Shown: piece after piece, positions 14,784 through 23,298 of the stretch
How positions within the stretch are numbered: position 1 is the stretch's first letter
Layout: each line of letters opens with the position of its first letter
Source: Alphaproteobacteria bacterium 43-37
Lineage (GTDB): Bacteria; Pseudomonadota; Alphaproteobacteria; 43-37
Assembly (NCBI GenBank): GCA_001897475.1
Contig: MKSY01000010.1
Coordinates: forward strand, 51,283 to 115,282
Direction: 5' to 3'
DNA length: 64,000 nt
Program-made: the position numbers and the translations under genes
The notes under the pieces: generated by a model
The model's input: the letters and a program-made list of their open reading frames with translations, nothing else
Databases searched by the model: none
What the model was told of the DNA's origin: nothing

Positions 14784-15593
14784 ATGTCGACATTTAATAT
14801 AATATTTTTTGGTGATGTGGTTGGTCGGGCCGGTAGAGGAGCTTTAGCAAAACATTTGCCGGCAGTTAGAAATCAGTATGAACCTGAGTTTATTATTGTG
14901 AATGGGGAAAATGCTGCTGCAGGATTTGGTATCACACCGTCCATCTGTGAAGAATTCTTTTCTCTTGGTGTTGATGTTATTACAACTGGTAATCATGTTT
15001 GGGATCAAAAGGAAATATTTTCATTTGCAAATCATAATAATAGAGTTTTACGACCATTAAATTATCCACCCTCAACTGTGGGAACAGGTCAAGGAATTTA
15101 TGAGTCAAAGTCAGGGTTAAAAATTGGAGTAGCTAATCTTATGGCGCGATTATTTATGGATCCACTTGATGACCCATTTGCCCATGCAAGGGAGTTGATT
15201 GAATCACGACTTCTAAAAAACCAATGCAATGCCTTTATAGTTGATTTTCATGGGGAGGCTACCTCTGAAAAAATGTCTATGGGACATTTTCTTGATGGCC
15301 ATGTAACGGCCGTCCTGGGGACACACACACATGTTCCAACTGCTGACCATAGGATTTTAAAACACGGCACAGGGTATATGTCAGATGTCGGTATGTGTGG
15401 TGACTATGATTCCGTTGTGGGTATGGATAAAGAAATTGCCATGAGCCGATTCATTACCAAAATGCCGAATCGTTTACGTACGGCTGATGGTGATGGGACA
15501 TTATGTGGTGTTGCCATTAGTGTTTCACGTGAAACAGGATTAGCAGTCAAACTGACACCTATACGGCGCGGTGCAAATCTGGAAACAATATAA
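14784..15593 (+). CDS. ymdB: YmdB-type metallophosphoesterase (TIGR00282)
   Basis: 269 residues. Dinuclear metal-site motifs occur in order: GDVVGRAGR (10-18), NGEN (40-43), GNHVWD (69-74), FHGE and GTHTHVPTAD. The Bacillus homologue hydrolyses cyclic nucleotides; the role in proteobacteria is unknown. It starts 8 nt after fau with AGGAAAG as ribosome site, so the two are cotranscribed. The second parS site lies at its 3' end and encodes VSRET (247-251). Confidence 0.92.
   Translation: MSTFNIIFFGDVVGRAGRGALAKHLPAVRNQYEPEFIIVNGENAAAGFGITPSICEEFFSLGVDVITTGNHVWDQKEIFSFANHNNRVLRPLNYPPSTVGTGQGIYESKSGLKIGVANLMARLFMDPLDDPFAHARELIESRLLKNQCNAFIVDFHGEATSEKMSMGHFLDGHVTAVLGTHTHVPTADHRILKHGTGYMSDVGMCGDYDSVVGMDKEIAMSRFITKMPNRLRTADGDGTLCGVAISVSRETGLAVKLTPIRRGANLETI
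15521..15536 (+). promoter_or_regulatory. parS: parS centromere site 2, inside ymdB
   Basis: The same 16-bp sequence as site 1, 989 bp downstream. It lies 67 bp upstream of the rsmG start and about 640 bp upstream of parA. Confidence 0.95.
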
Positions 15594-15602
15594 TATAAGA
15601 TC

Positions 15603-16172
15603 ATGAGTATAGAAAAGACTCAGAAATTTGAGATGTTTGGTAATCTACTGAAGAAATGGAATGGCAGCATAGCTTTGACAAGCCGTGCTAAAAGGGATTT
15701 TTGGGGATATCATCAAGAGAGTATAGATGAAGCACAATTACTTTCGAGGCTGTTGGATAAACAGAGACCTGTTTTAGATATCGGTAGCGGAAATGGTTAT
15801 CCAGGTATCCCACTTGCTATTGATGGACATGCCATAACAATGGTTGAAATTAAACAAAAAAAAGCAAGCTTTTTAAAATTTGTTGCATCTTCACTTGAAC
15901 TGGAAACAGAGATTCTGGCTGAAAATATTCAACAAGTAAATAGACCATTTTTGCAAATCGTTTCAAAAGCATTTGCATCTGTTGTTAAAACGCTCGATCT
16001 AACCCACTCCGTTCGTCATGAAGAAACGACATTTTTTTTACTGAAGGGCGAAAAATTTCATGAAGAATTGCAAGAAGCTGAAACTCAATACACATTTTCC
16101 TTTAAAGTTCATCCAATTGAGAGTAATAATAAGGTAGTTCTTGAACTATGGAATGTTAAAGATGTTAGATAA
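15603..16172 (+). CDS. rsmG: 16S rRNA (guanine527-N7)-methyltransferase RsmG (GidB)
   Basis: 189 residues. It methylates N7 of G527 in 16S rRNA using SAM. The SAM-binding motif LDIGSGNGYPGIPL is at 58-71. The usual rsmG-parA-parB order is kept, but the mnmE-mnmG genes commonly found upstream are replaced by fau and ymdB. It overlaps parA by 11 nt. Confidence 0.94.
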   Translation: MSIEKTQKFEMFGNLLKKWNGSIALTSRAKRDFWGYHQESIDEAQLLSRLLDKQRPVLDIGSGNGYPGIPLAIDGHAITMVEIKQKKASFLKFVASSLELETEILAENIQQVNRPFLQIVSKAFASVVKTLDLTHSVRHEETTFFLLKGEKFHEELQEAETQYTFSFKVHPIESNNKVVLELWNVKDVR

Positions 16173-16962
16173 AATTATAGCCATTGTTAATCAAAAAGGT
16201 GGAGTTGGTAAGACCACAACTGCGGTTAATTTATCTACCTCGCTGGCTGCTGCCGGTAAAACTGTGCTTCTTATTGATTTGGATCCGCAAGCAAATGCAA
16301 CATCTTCCTTTAAGCTTCAGCAGCCAATTGAGCAAAGGACCGCTTATGAAGTTTTAATGGGAATGAAATCAATTGAGACCTGTATCTTTGAAACACAAGT
16401 CCCTGGGCTTGTGATTATTCCATCAAAAACAGACTTAGCTGCTGCTGAAATAGAATTGGTAAGCCAGAAAGAACGTGAGTTGTGGCTCAAGGAACGGTGG
16501 GGAGATCTTTCCCTAAATTTCGATTATATTATTATGGATTGCCCTCCGTCTAACGGGCTTCTTTCCGTAAATGCCCTTGTTGCAGCGCAATCAGTTTTGA
16601 TTCCTATCCAATGTGAATATTTTGCCCTGGAAGGGCTTGCGCAGCTCGTTCGCACAATTGACAGGATTAAAAATCGGCTTAACAGTGCGTTAGAACTTGA
16701 GGGAATCCTCATGACCATGTTTGATGGCAGGAATATGCTAAATCGTCGCGTCATTCATGAGGTAAAAGAATACTTTGGTGGCGATGTTTTTGAAACAATC
16801 ATTCCTCGTAACGTGAAATTATCAGAAGCACCTTCATTTAAAATGCCTGGGGTTTTGTATGATTTTACATGCGCTGGTTCAGTTGCATATATGAAGCTTG
16901 CTCGTGAAATTTTGGAGAGAGATGATGAAAGAGAAAAAGAGCATATTAGGGCGCGGGCTTGA
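16162..16962 (+). CDS. parA: chromosome partitioning ATPase ParA (Soj)
   Basis: 266 residues if started at ATG 16162, which leaves the usual three to four residues before IIAIVNQKGG; ATG at 16153 is also possible. The deviant Walker A box KGGVGKTTT (12-20), DLDPQANAT and the Walker B strand YIIMDCPPS are intact. ParA forms a nucleoid-bound ATP-dependent gradient that moves the ParB-parS complex. The two parS sites are immediately upstream. Confidence 0.96.
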   Translation: MLDKIIAIVNQKGGVGKTTTAVNLSTSLAAAGKTVLLIDLDPQANATSSFKLQQPIEQRTAYEVLMGMKSIETCIFETQVPGLVIIPSKTDLAAAEIELVSQKERELWLKERWGDLSLNFDYIIMDCPPSNGLLSVNALVAAQSVLIPIQCEYFALEGLAQLVRTIDRIKNRLNSALELEGILMTMFDGRNMLNRRVIHEVKEYFGGDVFETIIPRNVKLSEAPSFKMPGVLYDFTCAGSVAYMKLAREILERDDEREKEHIRARA

Positions 16963-17761
16963 CGAGTTATTTGAATCTAAGATTGAAACCTTAGCTCCTC
17001 GGGAATTACCCATAATCCAAATTATGCCTGGCGATTCACAGCCTCGGCGGCATTTTGATCCTGAAAAAATCTCACAACTTTCTGTCTCCATCCGAGATGC
17101 GGGTTTAATACAACCAATTGTTGTAAGACCATCGAATGAACACAATATATATGAAATTATAGCGGGTGAGCGTCGCTGGCTAGCTGCAAAGGAAGCAGGG
17201 CTAGAAACAGTACCAGTTGTTGTTAAAAGTATAGCTGATCGTGAAGCCTTAAAGTTAGCCATAATCGAAAATGTGCAAAGAGAAGACCTCAATGTTCTTG
17301 AAGAAGCAGAAGCATACAATAGATTGATATTAGAGCATAATTATACGCAAGATATGGTTGCATCTGAAGTTGGAAAAAGCCGAAGCCATATTGCTAACAC
17401 CTTGAGATTACTCAATTTGCCAGATGAAATTAAGGAATTTTTAATAAATGGGCAAATGAGTGCTGGGCATGCAAGGGCTCTTCTTAATGACGAAAACTCA
17501 ATTGAAACGGCTCGCGATATTATTCACAACAATCTTAATGTGAGAGAAGTTGAAAAGCGTGTTAAAAAGAAAAAGGGTAGCGGTCGCACAAGTAAGCCAG
17601 TTGCTGATGAAGAAAACATTACTCAGCGGATTACTAGCCTAGTAAATGCAAAAGTAGTGGTATCTATCAAAAAAAATGCAATCCAGGTCGGACTTTCCTT
17701 TCAGGATCCATGGGATCTGGAAGACTTCATTAATGCGCTTTCCAGCAGTGCACGAGCTTAA
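16922..17761 (+). CDS. parB: chromosome partitioning protein ParB (Spo0J)
   Basis: 279 residues. The ATG pair at 16922/16925 is chosen because GGAGAG lies 4-7 nt upstream inside the end of parA, and the product then starts with the conserved KKSILGRGLDELF. It has the GERRWLA box (82-88) of the CTP-binding domain, the AIIENVQREDLNVLEEA segment, a helix-turn-helix (DMVASEVGKSRSHIANTLRL) that reads parS, and a C-terminal dimerisation domain. Overlap with parA implies coupled expression. Confidence 0.95.
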   Translation: MMKEKKSILGRGLDELFESKIETLAPRELPIIQIMPGDSQPRRHFDPEKISQLSVSIRDAGLIQPIVVRPSNEHNIYEIIAGERRWLAAKEAGLETVPVVVKSIADREALKLAIIENVQREDLNVLEEAEAYNRLILEHNYTQDMVASEVGKSRSHIANTLRLLNLPDEIKEFLINGQMSAGHARALLNDENSIETARDIIHNNLNVREVEKRVKKKKGSGRTSKPVADEENITQRITSLVNAKVVVSIKKNAIQVGLSFQDPWDLEDFINALSSSARA

Positions 17762-18012
17762 GGGTAAGATAGGGCTATTTTTTGACGTAACTTACCATTT
17801 TTCCTGGAAAAAATGAGGATCTGTTTCTCAGTTAGAAATGAAATTTCATTGTCACTTATGGATAGCGCCTGTGGTTTATCTGGTGTGGGAAGCTCAACAG
17901 TTACATTATGTGTAGATGATGTGTCCTGTCGAAAAATGAGGAAAACAACAAATGCCAGGCCTACAACGATGAGTACACCCATTAAAACTACTATTGCTTG
18001 CAAATATTTCAT
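17758..18012 (-). CDS. small single-pass membrane protein, DUF6476-like
   Basis: 84 residues from ATG at 18012 (GTG at 18024 also open). One membrane helix (about 5-28, LQAIVVLMGVLIVVGLAFVV) is followed by a short soluble domain ending near LTEKQILIFSRKNGKL. The size, topology and position divergent to rluD suggest the small alphaproteobacterial family annotated DUF6476; I am only moderately sure. Its stop overlaps the parB stop by 4 nt. Confidence 0.6.
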   Translation of the reverse strand: MKYLQAIVVLMGVLIVVGLAFVVFLIFRQDTSSTHNVTVELPTPDKPQALSISDNEISFLTEKQILIFSRKNGKLRQKIALSYP

Positions 18013-18035
18013 TTTCCCAATCACGAGTGGTTAAG

Positions 18036-19001
18036 ATGCCAAATGAAATAAAGCAAATAGTTGAGGTTATGGCAAGTGAGCGATTGGATGTTGTGCTGAA
18101 AAACACTTTTGCTCAGTTTTCAAGAGAGCGTCTTAAGGCATTAATCAAGCAAGGTGCCTTGCGAGTGAACAATGAGATAATTGTTGATCCTTCCAAAAAA
18201 ATTTTTGGCCAAATTCATCTAGATTTGACTATTCCCGATCCAATCTTAAGCAAGCCCAAAGCTGAAGAAATCAACCTAAATGTTGTATATGAAGATGAAC
18301 ATCTTCTTGTCATTAATAAGCCTGCTGGGCTTGTGGTTCATCCAGGTTCTGGAAATCATAATGGAACATTAGTTAATGCATTGTTGAATTATTGTCATGA
18401 TTCATTGTCGGGAATTGGTGGCGTGCTACGCCCTGGCATTGTGCATCGCTTAGATAAAGAAACAAGTGGATTAATGTTGGTAGCTAAAGGAGATGCTGCC
18501 CATATAAGTCTTACAGAGCAATTTAAGAATAAAAGTATATATAGGATTTATCACGCGCTTGTTTGGGGTATTCCCAAGCAGGAAACTGGAACTATCAATT
18601 TACCAATTGCGCGGGATACACAAAATAGAAAAAAAATGGCTGTTAAAGCTCGGATGGGGAAACCTTCCGTGACTCATTATACTCTTTTAGAAGCATTTGG
18701 CAGAAATGCCAGCTTGCTGGAGTGTAAGCTTGAGACAGGAAGAACACATCAAATTCGTGTTCATCTGAGTAACATTGGTCATGGTTTAATCGCAGATCCA
18801 GTATATAAATCATCTGGCAATGTTAAATCAAAAGATCTTCTCAATGCATTCGAAGCATTAGGTCCTTTCCCACAAAGACAAGCACTGCACGCTAAGAAGA
18901 TAAGGTTTATCCACCCTATTAGTGAACAAGAGATGATTTTTGAATCGGACTATCCTGAAGATTTTAAGGATTACCTTCAGGTGTTATTTAAACATATTTA
19001 A
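18036..19001 (+). CDS. rluD: 23S rRNA pseudouridine synthase, RluD family
   Basis: 321 residues from ATG 18036; an upstream TTG at 17994 would overlap the divergent gene and is less likely. It has an S4-like N-terminal RNA-binding domain (ERLDVVLKNTFAQFSRERL), then the catalytic domain with HRLDKETSGLM, catalytic Asp140. RluD modifies helix 69 of 23S rRNA. The 3' end overlaps the convergent secreted-protein gene by 18 nt. Confidence 0.92.
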   Translation: MPNEIKQIVEVMASERLDVVLKNTFAQFSRERLKALIKQGALRVNNEIIVDPSKKIFGQIHLDLTIPDPILSKPKAEEINLNVVYEDEHLLVINKPAGLVVHPGSGNHNGTLVNALLNYCHDSLSGIGGVLRPGIVHRLDKETSGLMLVAKGDAAHISLTEQFKNKSIYRIYHALVWGIPKQETGTINLPIARDTQNRKKMAVKARMGKPSVTHYTLLEAFGRNASLLECKLETGRTHQIRVHLSNIGHGLIADPVYKSSGNVKSKDLLNAFEALGPFPQRQALHAKKIRFIHPISEQEMIFESDYPEDFKDYLQVLFKHI

Positions 19002-19694
19002 ATATAAGATCGTAGGTGTGGTCTCTAGGGGGTCCTGTCTAGAAAAACCCATCATTTCATAAAGGTCAAGTGCTGCCTTGTAATTTCCTTTAGTAGGGTC
19101 ACATTGTGCTACAATACCGTTTAAAGTCCCTCGTGAGATTTGTCCCATTGTCGTATGCGACGATGATGTCTGTGAGATATCTGCATCTTTGTCGAGCAAA
19201 TAAAATGCACTACCTTTTGCTTTCTCCAGCGGAGTCAAAAGGCATTGCTGAATAGGCTTAATGATAGAAAAAAGCCCAGCTAAACTATCTTGAGCATGAT
19301 AGATCTCAAAATAAACCAGACCGGTTCTTTTTTGGATTTCAGAAATTCTAACAATGCAGAACGGTTTATTGCTGTGGACATTTTGAAAGATATATGCACC
19401 AAATGGTGTCCAATATTGCTTCTTTTTTTCAAAAAAATTCTTATTAGTGCTCGCCTTTGCTTGTCGTTCCTTTGCTGAGATAAATTCGCCTGCAAATTCT
19501 TGATAAAGTATAAGGTGATCAGCATTTGTTGGATCGAACCTTGTTACAAGGAATTCTTTACTTCCATTTAAACATTGTTCTGATTGCGTTAAATCATAGA
19601 AAATCGCATCTGAAGGCATAAAAGCATGCGCCTGGTGACTGACTAAGCTTAACCCACACAATGCATAGACTAGGAATTTTTTGCCCATACTCAC
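18984..19694 (-). CDS. secreted protein with a GNAT-like fold pattern
   Basis: 236 residues. Residues 1-24 are a clear signal peptide (cut after QAHA). The mature part has segments that resemble a GNAT acetyltransferase in order: RFDPTNADHLILYQEF, a WTPFGAYIFQN strand, FCIVRISE, and near the end a stretch leading to ALDLYEMMGF, like the A-x2-LYExxGF ending of GNAT domains. Exported GNATs are rare, so an effector-like or moonlighting role is possible. The GNAT call is a pattern judgement, not firm homology. Confidence 0.6.
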   Translation of the reverse strand: MSMGKKFLVYALCGLSLVSHQAHAFMPSDAIFYDLTQSEQCLNGSKEFLVTRFDPTNADHLILYQEFAGEFISAKERQAKASTNKNFFEKKKQYWTPFGAYIFQNVHSNKPFCIVRISEIQKRTGLVYFEIYHAQDSLAGLFSIIKPIQQCLLTPLEKAKGSAFYLLDKDADISQTSSSHTTMGQISRGTLNGIVAQCDPTKGNYKAALDLYEMMGFSRQDPLETTPTILYLNMFK

Positions 19695-19781
19695 ACCTCA
19701 ATTTTGCTTTTACTAGATTTGTATATATTTTTATGATAATTTTATTGAAAAATAAAGATAAAATGGGAATGAGGTTAAATA

Positions 19782-20708
19782 GTGTCTGACAGTGGGTTTG
19801 AGAGTAGATCAAGAGCCAGTTCTTCTTATCTAAGGCAAATTAAAAAACACGATTTATTGGCAAGTGACGAGGAATATATTCTTGCTAAAAAATGGAGAGA
19901 GAGCATGGATAAGCAAGCTCTCCATAGATTGGTTTCTTCACACTTAAGGCTAGTGAATAAAATTGCTGAGGGTTACAAGGGGTATGGCTTACCTATTTCT
20001 GAACTTATTTCAGAAGGTCATGTCGGGATTATGCAGGCCCTCAAGAAATTTGATCCTGATAAGGGGTTTCGGCTTTCAACATATGCCATTTGGTGGATCA
20101 AAGCACATATTCAGCAATATATATTGAATTCTTGGTCCTTAGTGAAAATAGGCACCACACCGCAACAGAGGAAGCTGTTCTTTAATCTTAGAAAGCTAAA
20201 ATTGAAACTTGGTGCTAGTGAGAGCAATAATATTGATGAGCATATAAAGCAACATATCGCTGAACAGTTGAAAGTTACAGCTGAAGAAGTCGAGGAAATG
20301 AACCAGCGATTATCTTTACCAGACCACTCCTTGAATGTTCCCACTTCCTCAGATGGCGAGAGTGAGGGGGAATGGCAGGATTTGATTGTTGACGATGCGC
20401 GTGACCAAGAAGGGGAGGTCATATATCAAGACGAAATTCGTAAGCGGCAACAGCTCTTGGAAGAGTCTTTTACTATTCTAAATGAACGTGAATTAGCCAT
20501 TTTTAAAAAACGTAGATTATTTGAGCCTCCAGAAACTCTTGATGTTTTGAGTCAGGAATTGGGAATTTCAAAAGAAAGAGTGCGCCAGGTTGAAAATAGA
20601 GCTTTTGAAAAACTGAGAGACTATATGCTCTGCCACCCTTTTGTTCTTGGCGTTGCTAGTGGGTGCAAAGGAAGTAGTCAAAAGTATATGTTCGTTCTTA
20701 TATTCTAA
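19782..20708 (+). CDS. rpoH: heat-shock sigma factor RpoH (sigma-32)
   Basis: 308 residues from GTG, with GAGG 7 nt upstream. Sigma region 2 (LRLVNKIAEGY; FRLSTYAIWWIKAHIQQY) is followed by the RpoH box QQRKLFFNLRK (128-138), which distinguishes RpoH from other sigma factors. Region 4 holds the DNA-binding helix (LGISKERVRQVENRA). It directs transcription of chaperone and protease genes. The C-terminus runs past region 4 by about 25 residues and overlaps the convergent MarR gene by 11 nt. Confidence 0.95.
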   Translation: MSDSGFESRSRASSSYLRQIKKHDLLASDEEYILAKKWRESMDKQALHRLVSSHLRLVNKIAEGYKGYGLPISELISEGHVGIMQALKKFDPDKGFRLSTYAIWWIKAHIQQYILNSWSLVKIGTTPQQRKLFFNLRKLKLKLGASESNNIDEHIKQHIAEQLKVTAEEVEEMNQRLSLPDHSLNVPTSSDGESEGEWQDLIVDDARDQEGEVIYQDEIRKRQQLLEESFTILNERELAIFKKRRLFEPPETLDVLSQELGISKERVRQVENRAFEKLRDYMLCHPFVLGVASGCKGSSQKYMFVLIF

Positions 20709-21156
20709 GGTCTTTGACTGAGATGCTTTCCCAATAAGTTTCCAAGTCACCAAGTGTTTTAACAATCCGACGCATATCATCTACATTTATCCCATATTTC
20801 TCAATGTCTGAGATTTGACGGCTGATAACGGCATCCAATCTGTCGAAAAGTTGAAGACCTTTAGGTGATAAGCGTATACGGCTAGAACGGCGGTCATGTG
20901 GAGAGGGTTCTTGAATCACATAGCCATTGGTAATCATTTTCTTCAAATTATAGGACACATTTGATCCTAGATAATATCCGCGGTTCGTCAGTTCCCCTAC
21001 GGAAACTTGTCCAGATCCAACATTGTATAAAATCATACATTGAACATTACTAATATCTTCAATTCTCAGACAATCTAGCTCGTATTTTAAAACATCGAGG
21101 TACAAGCGATGAAGCCGCTCAACCAACATGATGGTTTCAAAGTATGCATATCTCAT
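20698..21156 (-). CDS. MarR/LdtR-type winged-helix regulator
   Basis: 152 residues. Winged-helix pattern: SVGELTNRGYYLGSNVSYNLKKM as recognition region, then the wing with HDRRSSRIRLSPKGLQL, typical of MarR proteins. It resembles the alphaproteobacterial group that includes Liberibacter LdtR. The target genes and ligand are unknown; no regulated neighbour is obvious. Confidence 0.8.
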   Translation of the reverse strand: MRYAYFETIMLVERLHRLYLDVLKYELDCLRIEDISNVQCMILYNVGSGQVSVGELTNRGYYLGSNVSYNLKKMITNGYVIQEPSPHDRRSSRIRLSPKGLQLFDRLDAVISRQISDIEKYGINVDDMRRIVKTLGDLETYWESISVKDLRI

Positions 21157-21383
21157 GGTATTTGTCCGTTCTTTTTATCCTTCTTTATAGCCTACCTAAG
21201 TCTGATTAATTTAGGCTTAACTTAAGGCATTTTTTTCAATAAGATACTTAATATGCACGAAAAATTTTAGAAAAATCATTATGAAAAATAGTGATATGCT
21301 TGAAACTCTCAGGCCTTATGATCTATTTTATGTCAAATTTTCAATTTAATTAGGCAGCTTTTCTCATAAAAAAGTCAGAGCCG

Positions 21384-22874
21384 TTAATATTCATAAGTTC
21401 TTAACCCCAGTGCTTCAGCCATATGATGCCTTTCAACGTCCTGGCTTTCTTCCACGTCCGCAATGGTTCGCGCTAATTTACGAATGCGCTGAAAGCTACG
21501 TGCCGATAAGCCAAAACGCTCTGAAGCGCTAACCAATAAACTTAAGGCAGAGCTATGCATCCTTATGTGTTCTTCGATTTGTTTTAAAGACAATTCACCA
21601 TTTAATACCCCTTGTCGTTTTCGCTGAATACGCTGGACTTCAATGACTCGTTCAACGGATAGTTCAGGTGATGAGCTTATGACAGGACGTAAAAGATCTT
21701 CAACTTCCACGGGTTTGACATCAACACGGATATCAAAACGATCAAGCAAAGGGCCTGATAGCCTTTTAAGATATCGTTCTCCACAAAGAGGAGCCTTATG
21801 GCATTGCTTTCTTGTATTCCCAAGATGACCGCATGGACAAGGGTTCATAGCGGCAACAAGATGGAATTTTGCAGGATAGATTGCGCGTGCGTTAGCTCTT
21901 GAAACAGAAATTTCTCCCGTTTCAAGAGGTTGTCTCAAAGCCTCAAGAGTATGGTGTGAAAACTCAGGTAATTCATCCAAAAATAAGACACCGCAGTGTG
22001 CCAATGAGATTTCACCTGGTCGAGCCTTTGGACCACCTCCAACAAGAGCGGCCTGAGAGCAAGAATGATGAGGAGAACGAAAAGGCCTTTCAAAAAGAAA
22101 ATCGCGACCTTTTAGTTGCCCAAAAATGCTATGAATGGCTGTAACCACTAGGGCTTCCATTTTTGAAAGCGGAGGAAGCAAGAAGGGTAATCGGTTAGCC
22201 AGCATTGACTTTCCTGTACCGGGAGGGCCGCACAAAAGCAAATGATGGTGTCCACAAGCAGCAAGGAATAAAGCGCGTTTAGCGAGCGCTTGACCTCGAA
22301 TCTCTGAGAGATTTTCTGATAAGTTTGATGGCCATATTGTTGAAGGGCAGGTTGGTGGTGTGAGCTGAAAAGTTCCTTTAAAATGATTGATAATAGACAA
22401 AAGATCATGAGGAGCTAACACAGACAGATTTTCAACATAAGCAGCCTCTGCCCCATTTCCAAAAGGGCAAATTAATCCAAGGCCATTTTTTGCGCAGTGT
22501 AATGCTATGGCAAGCACACCAGAAACTTTAGCGATGCTGCCATCTAAAGCAATCTCACCAGCTAGAATGAAGGATTCAATATGTTTTATTGGCAAAATTT
22601 GCATAGCCGATAAAATACCCATAACAATAGGAAGATCATAGTGGCTCCCCTCTTTCAGTAAGTCAGCAGGGGATAAATTGACGGTGATTCTTTCAGAAGG
22701 AAGCCCTAATCCAATAGAGGTTAGCGCCGAGCGAATTCTTTCGCGAGATTCAGCAATAGACTTATCTGGCAAGCCAACAATATTAAAAGATGGAAGGCCT
22801 GAAGCAATTTGAACCTGGACATCAATAGGCAAAACTTGGAGCCCTTGAAAAGCAATTGTTTTAACTCTAGCCAT
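21384..22874 (-). CDS. comM: YifB/ComM AAA+ Mg-chelatase-like ATPase
   Basis: 496 residues. The N-terminal Lon-like fold (MARVKTIAFQGL onward) is followed by an AAA+ domain with Walker A GPPGTGKS (216-223), Walker B LFLDELPEF and a Cys-rich CPCGHLGN...C...C segment, and a C-terminal Mg-chelatase helical domain. In naturally competent bacteria ComM is a branch-migration helicase for integrating donor DNA; the gene is also widespread in non-competent species. A hairpin just upstream may limit its translation. Confidence 0.93.
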   Translation of the reverse strand: MARVKTIAFQGLQVLPIDVQVQIASGLPSFNIVGLPDKSIAESRERIRSALTSIGLGLPSERITVNLSPADLLKEGSHYDLPIVMGILSAMQILPIKHIESFILAGEIALDGSIAKVSGVLAIALHCAKNGLGLICPFGNGAEAAYVENLSVLAPHDLLSIINHFKGTFQLTPPTCPSTIWPSNLSENLSEIRGQALAKRALFLAACGHHHLLLCGPPGTGKSMLANRLPFLLPPLSKMEALVVTAIHSIFGQLKGRDFLFERPFRSPHHSCSQAALVGGGPKARPGEISLAHCGVLFLDELPEFSHHTLEALRQPLETGEISVSRANARAIYPAKFHLVAAMNPCPCGHLGNTRKQCHKAPLCGERYLKRLSGPLLDRFDIRVDVKPVEVEDLLRPVISSSPELSVERVIEVQRIQRKRQGVLNGELSLKQIEEHIRMHSSALSLLVSASERFGLSARSFQRIRKLARTIADVEESQDVERHHMAEALGLRTYEY

Positions 22875-22880
22875 TCTTTC

Positions 22881-22900
22881 CTCTTACTCTTTAGTAAGAG
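22881..22900 (-). promoter_or_regulatory. hairpin overlapping the comM ribosome-binding site
   Basis: CTCTTACT and AGTAAGAG form an 8-bp perfect stem with a 4-nt loop. In the comM mRNA the downstream arm contains part of the Shine-Dalgarno AAGAGGAAAG that precedes ATG at 22874, so folding could hide it. Confidence 0.45.
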
Positions 22901-23034
22901 TGATAACGGTATCTTAAGGCGTAACAACCATCAGTTTTGCGTTAGTTATTTGCGTTTTTTGCAAACAATTAAGTCTTACATACAAAAAACCAAAACTGTA
23001 CTTTTATGAGCATTGAAACCAAGTCTGTTTTTTA

Positions 23035-23063
23035 TTGAGGTTTTTCATAACTCACGTTATATT
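23035..23063 (+). promoter_or_regulatory. predicted rne promoter
   Basis: TTGAGG (23035-23040), a 17-bp spacer and TATATT (23058-23063). Transcription would start near 23070 and give an mRNA leader of about 230 nt. Confidence 0.5.
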
Positions 23064-23298
23064 ACCCAAAAGGTTTTTGGGTTCCTTGTGAAGCTTCTGG
23101 CCATTTGGCCCACTTTAAGCCTCCGGGAACGTGATCAAAGGGATAGCTTTTGTGCAGATATTGAATTTGCCAAAATTTTGGCGGTTTATTCAAGTTGAAA
23201 TATTGTATCGCTCTCGAAGGGCTCTGTCTTTCGGGTGATTTTTATTTGTGCCAGGCTATTCCATAAACATACCCGTATGGGTTTGAATTGGAGTAGAA
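23064..23298 (+). promoter_or_regulatory. long 5' leader of rne
   Basis: There is no credible gene in the 424 nt between comM and rne; the right half reads as a leader. It opens with a hairpin (ACCCAAAA 23064-23071 with TTTTGGGT 23075-23082) and ends with a short stem (ACCC GTAT GGGT) just ahead of the GGAG ribosome site. In E. coli and relatives a long rne leader lets RNase E control its own mRNA; the same role here is inference. 22901-23034 holds nothing I can support. Confidence 0.45.

Noticed and set aside
23013-23198. Possible 61-codon gene in the rne leader
   Set aside because: No ribosome site, no recognisable composition, and it overlaps a promoter that fits the downstream gene better.
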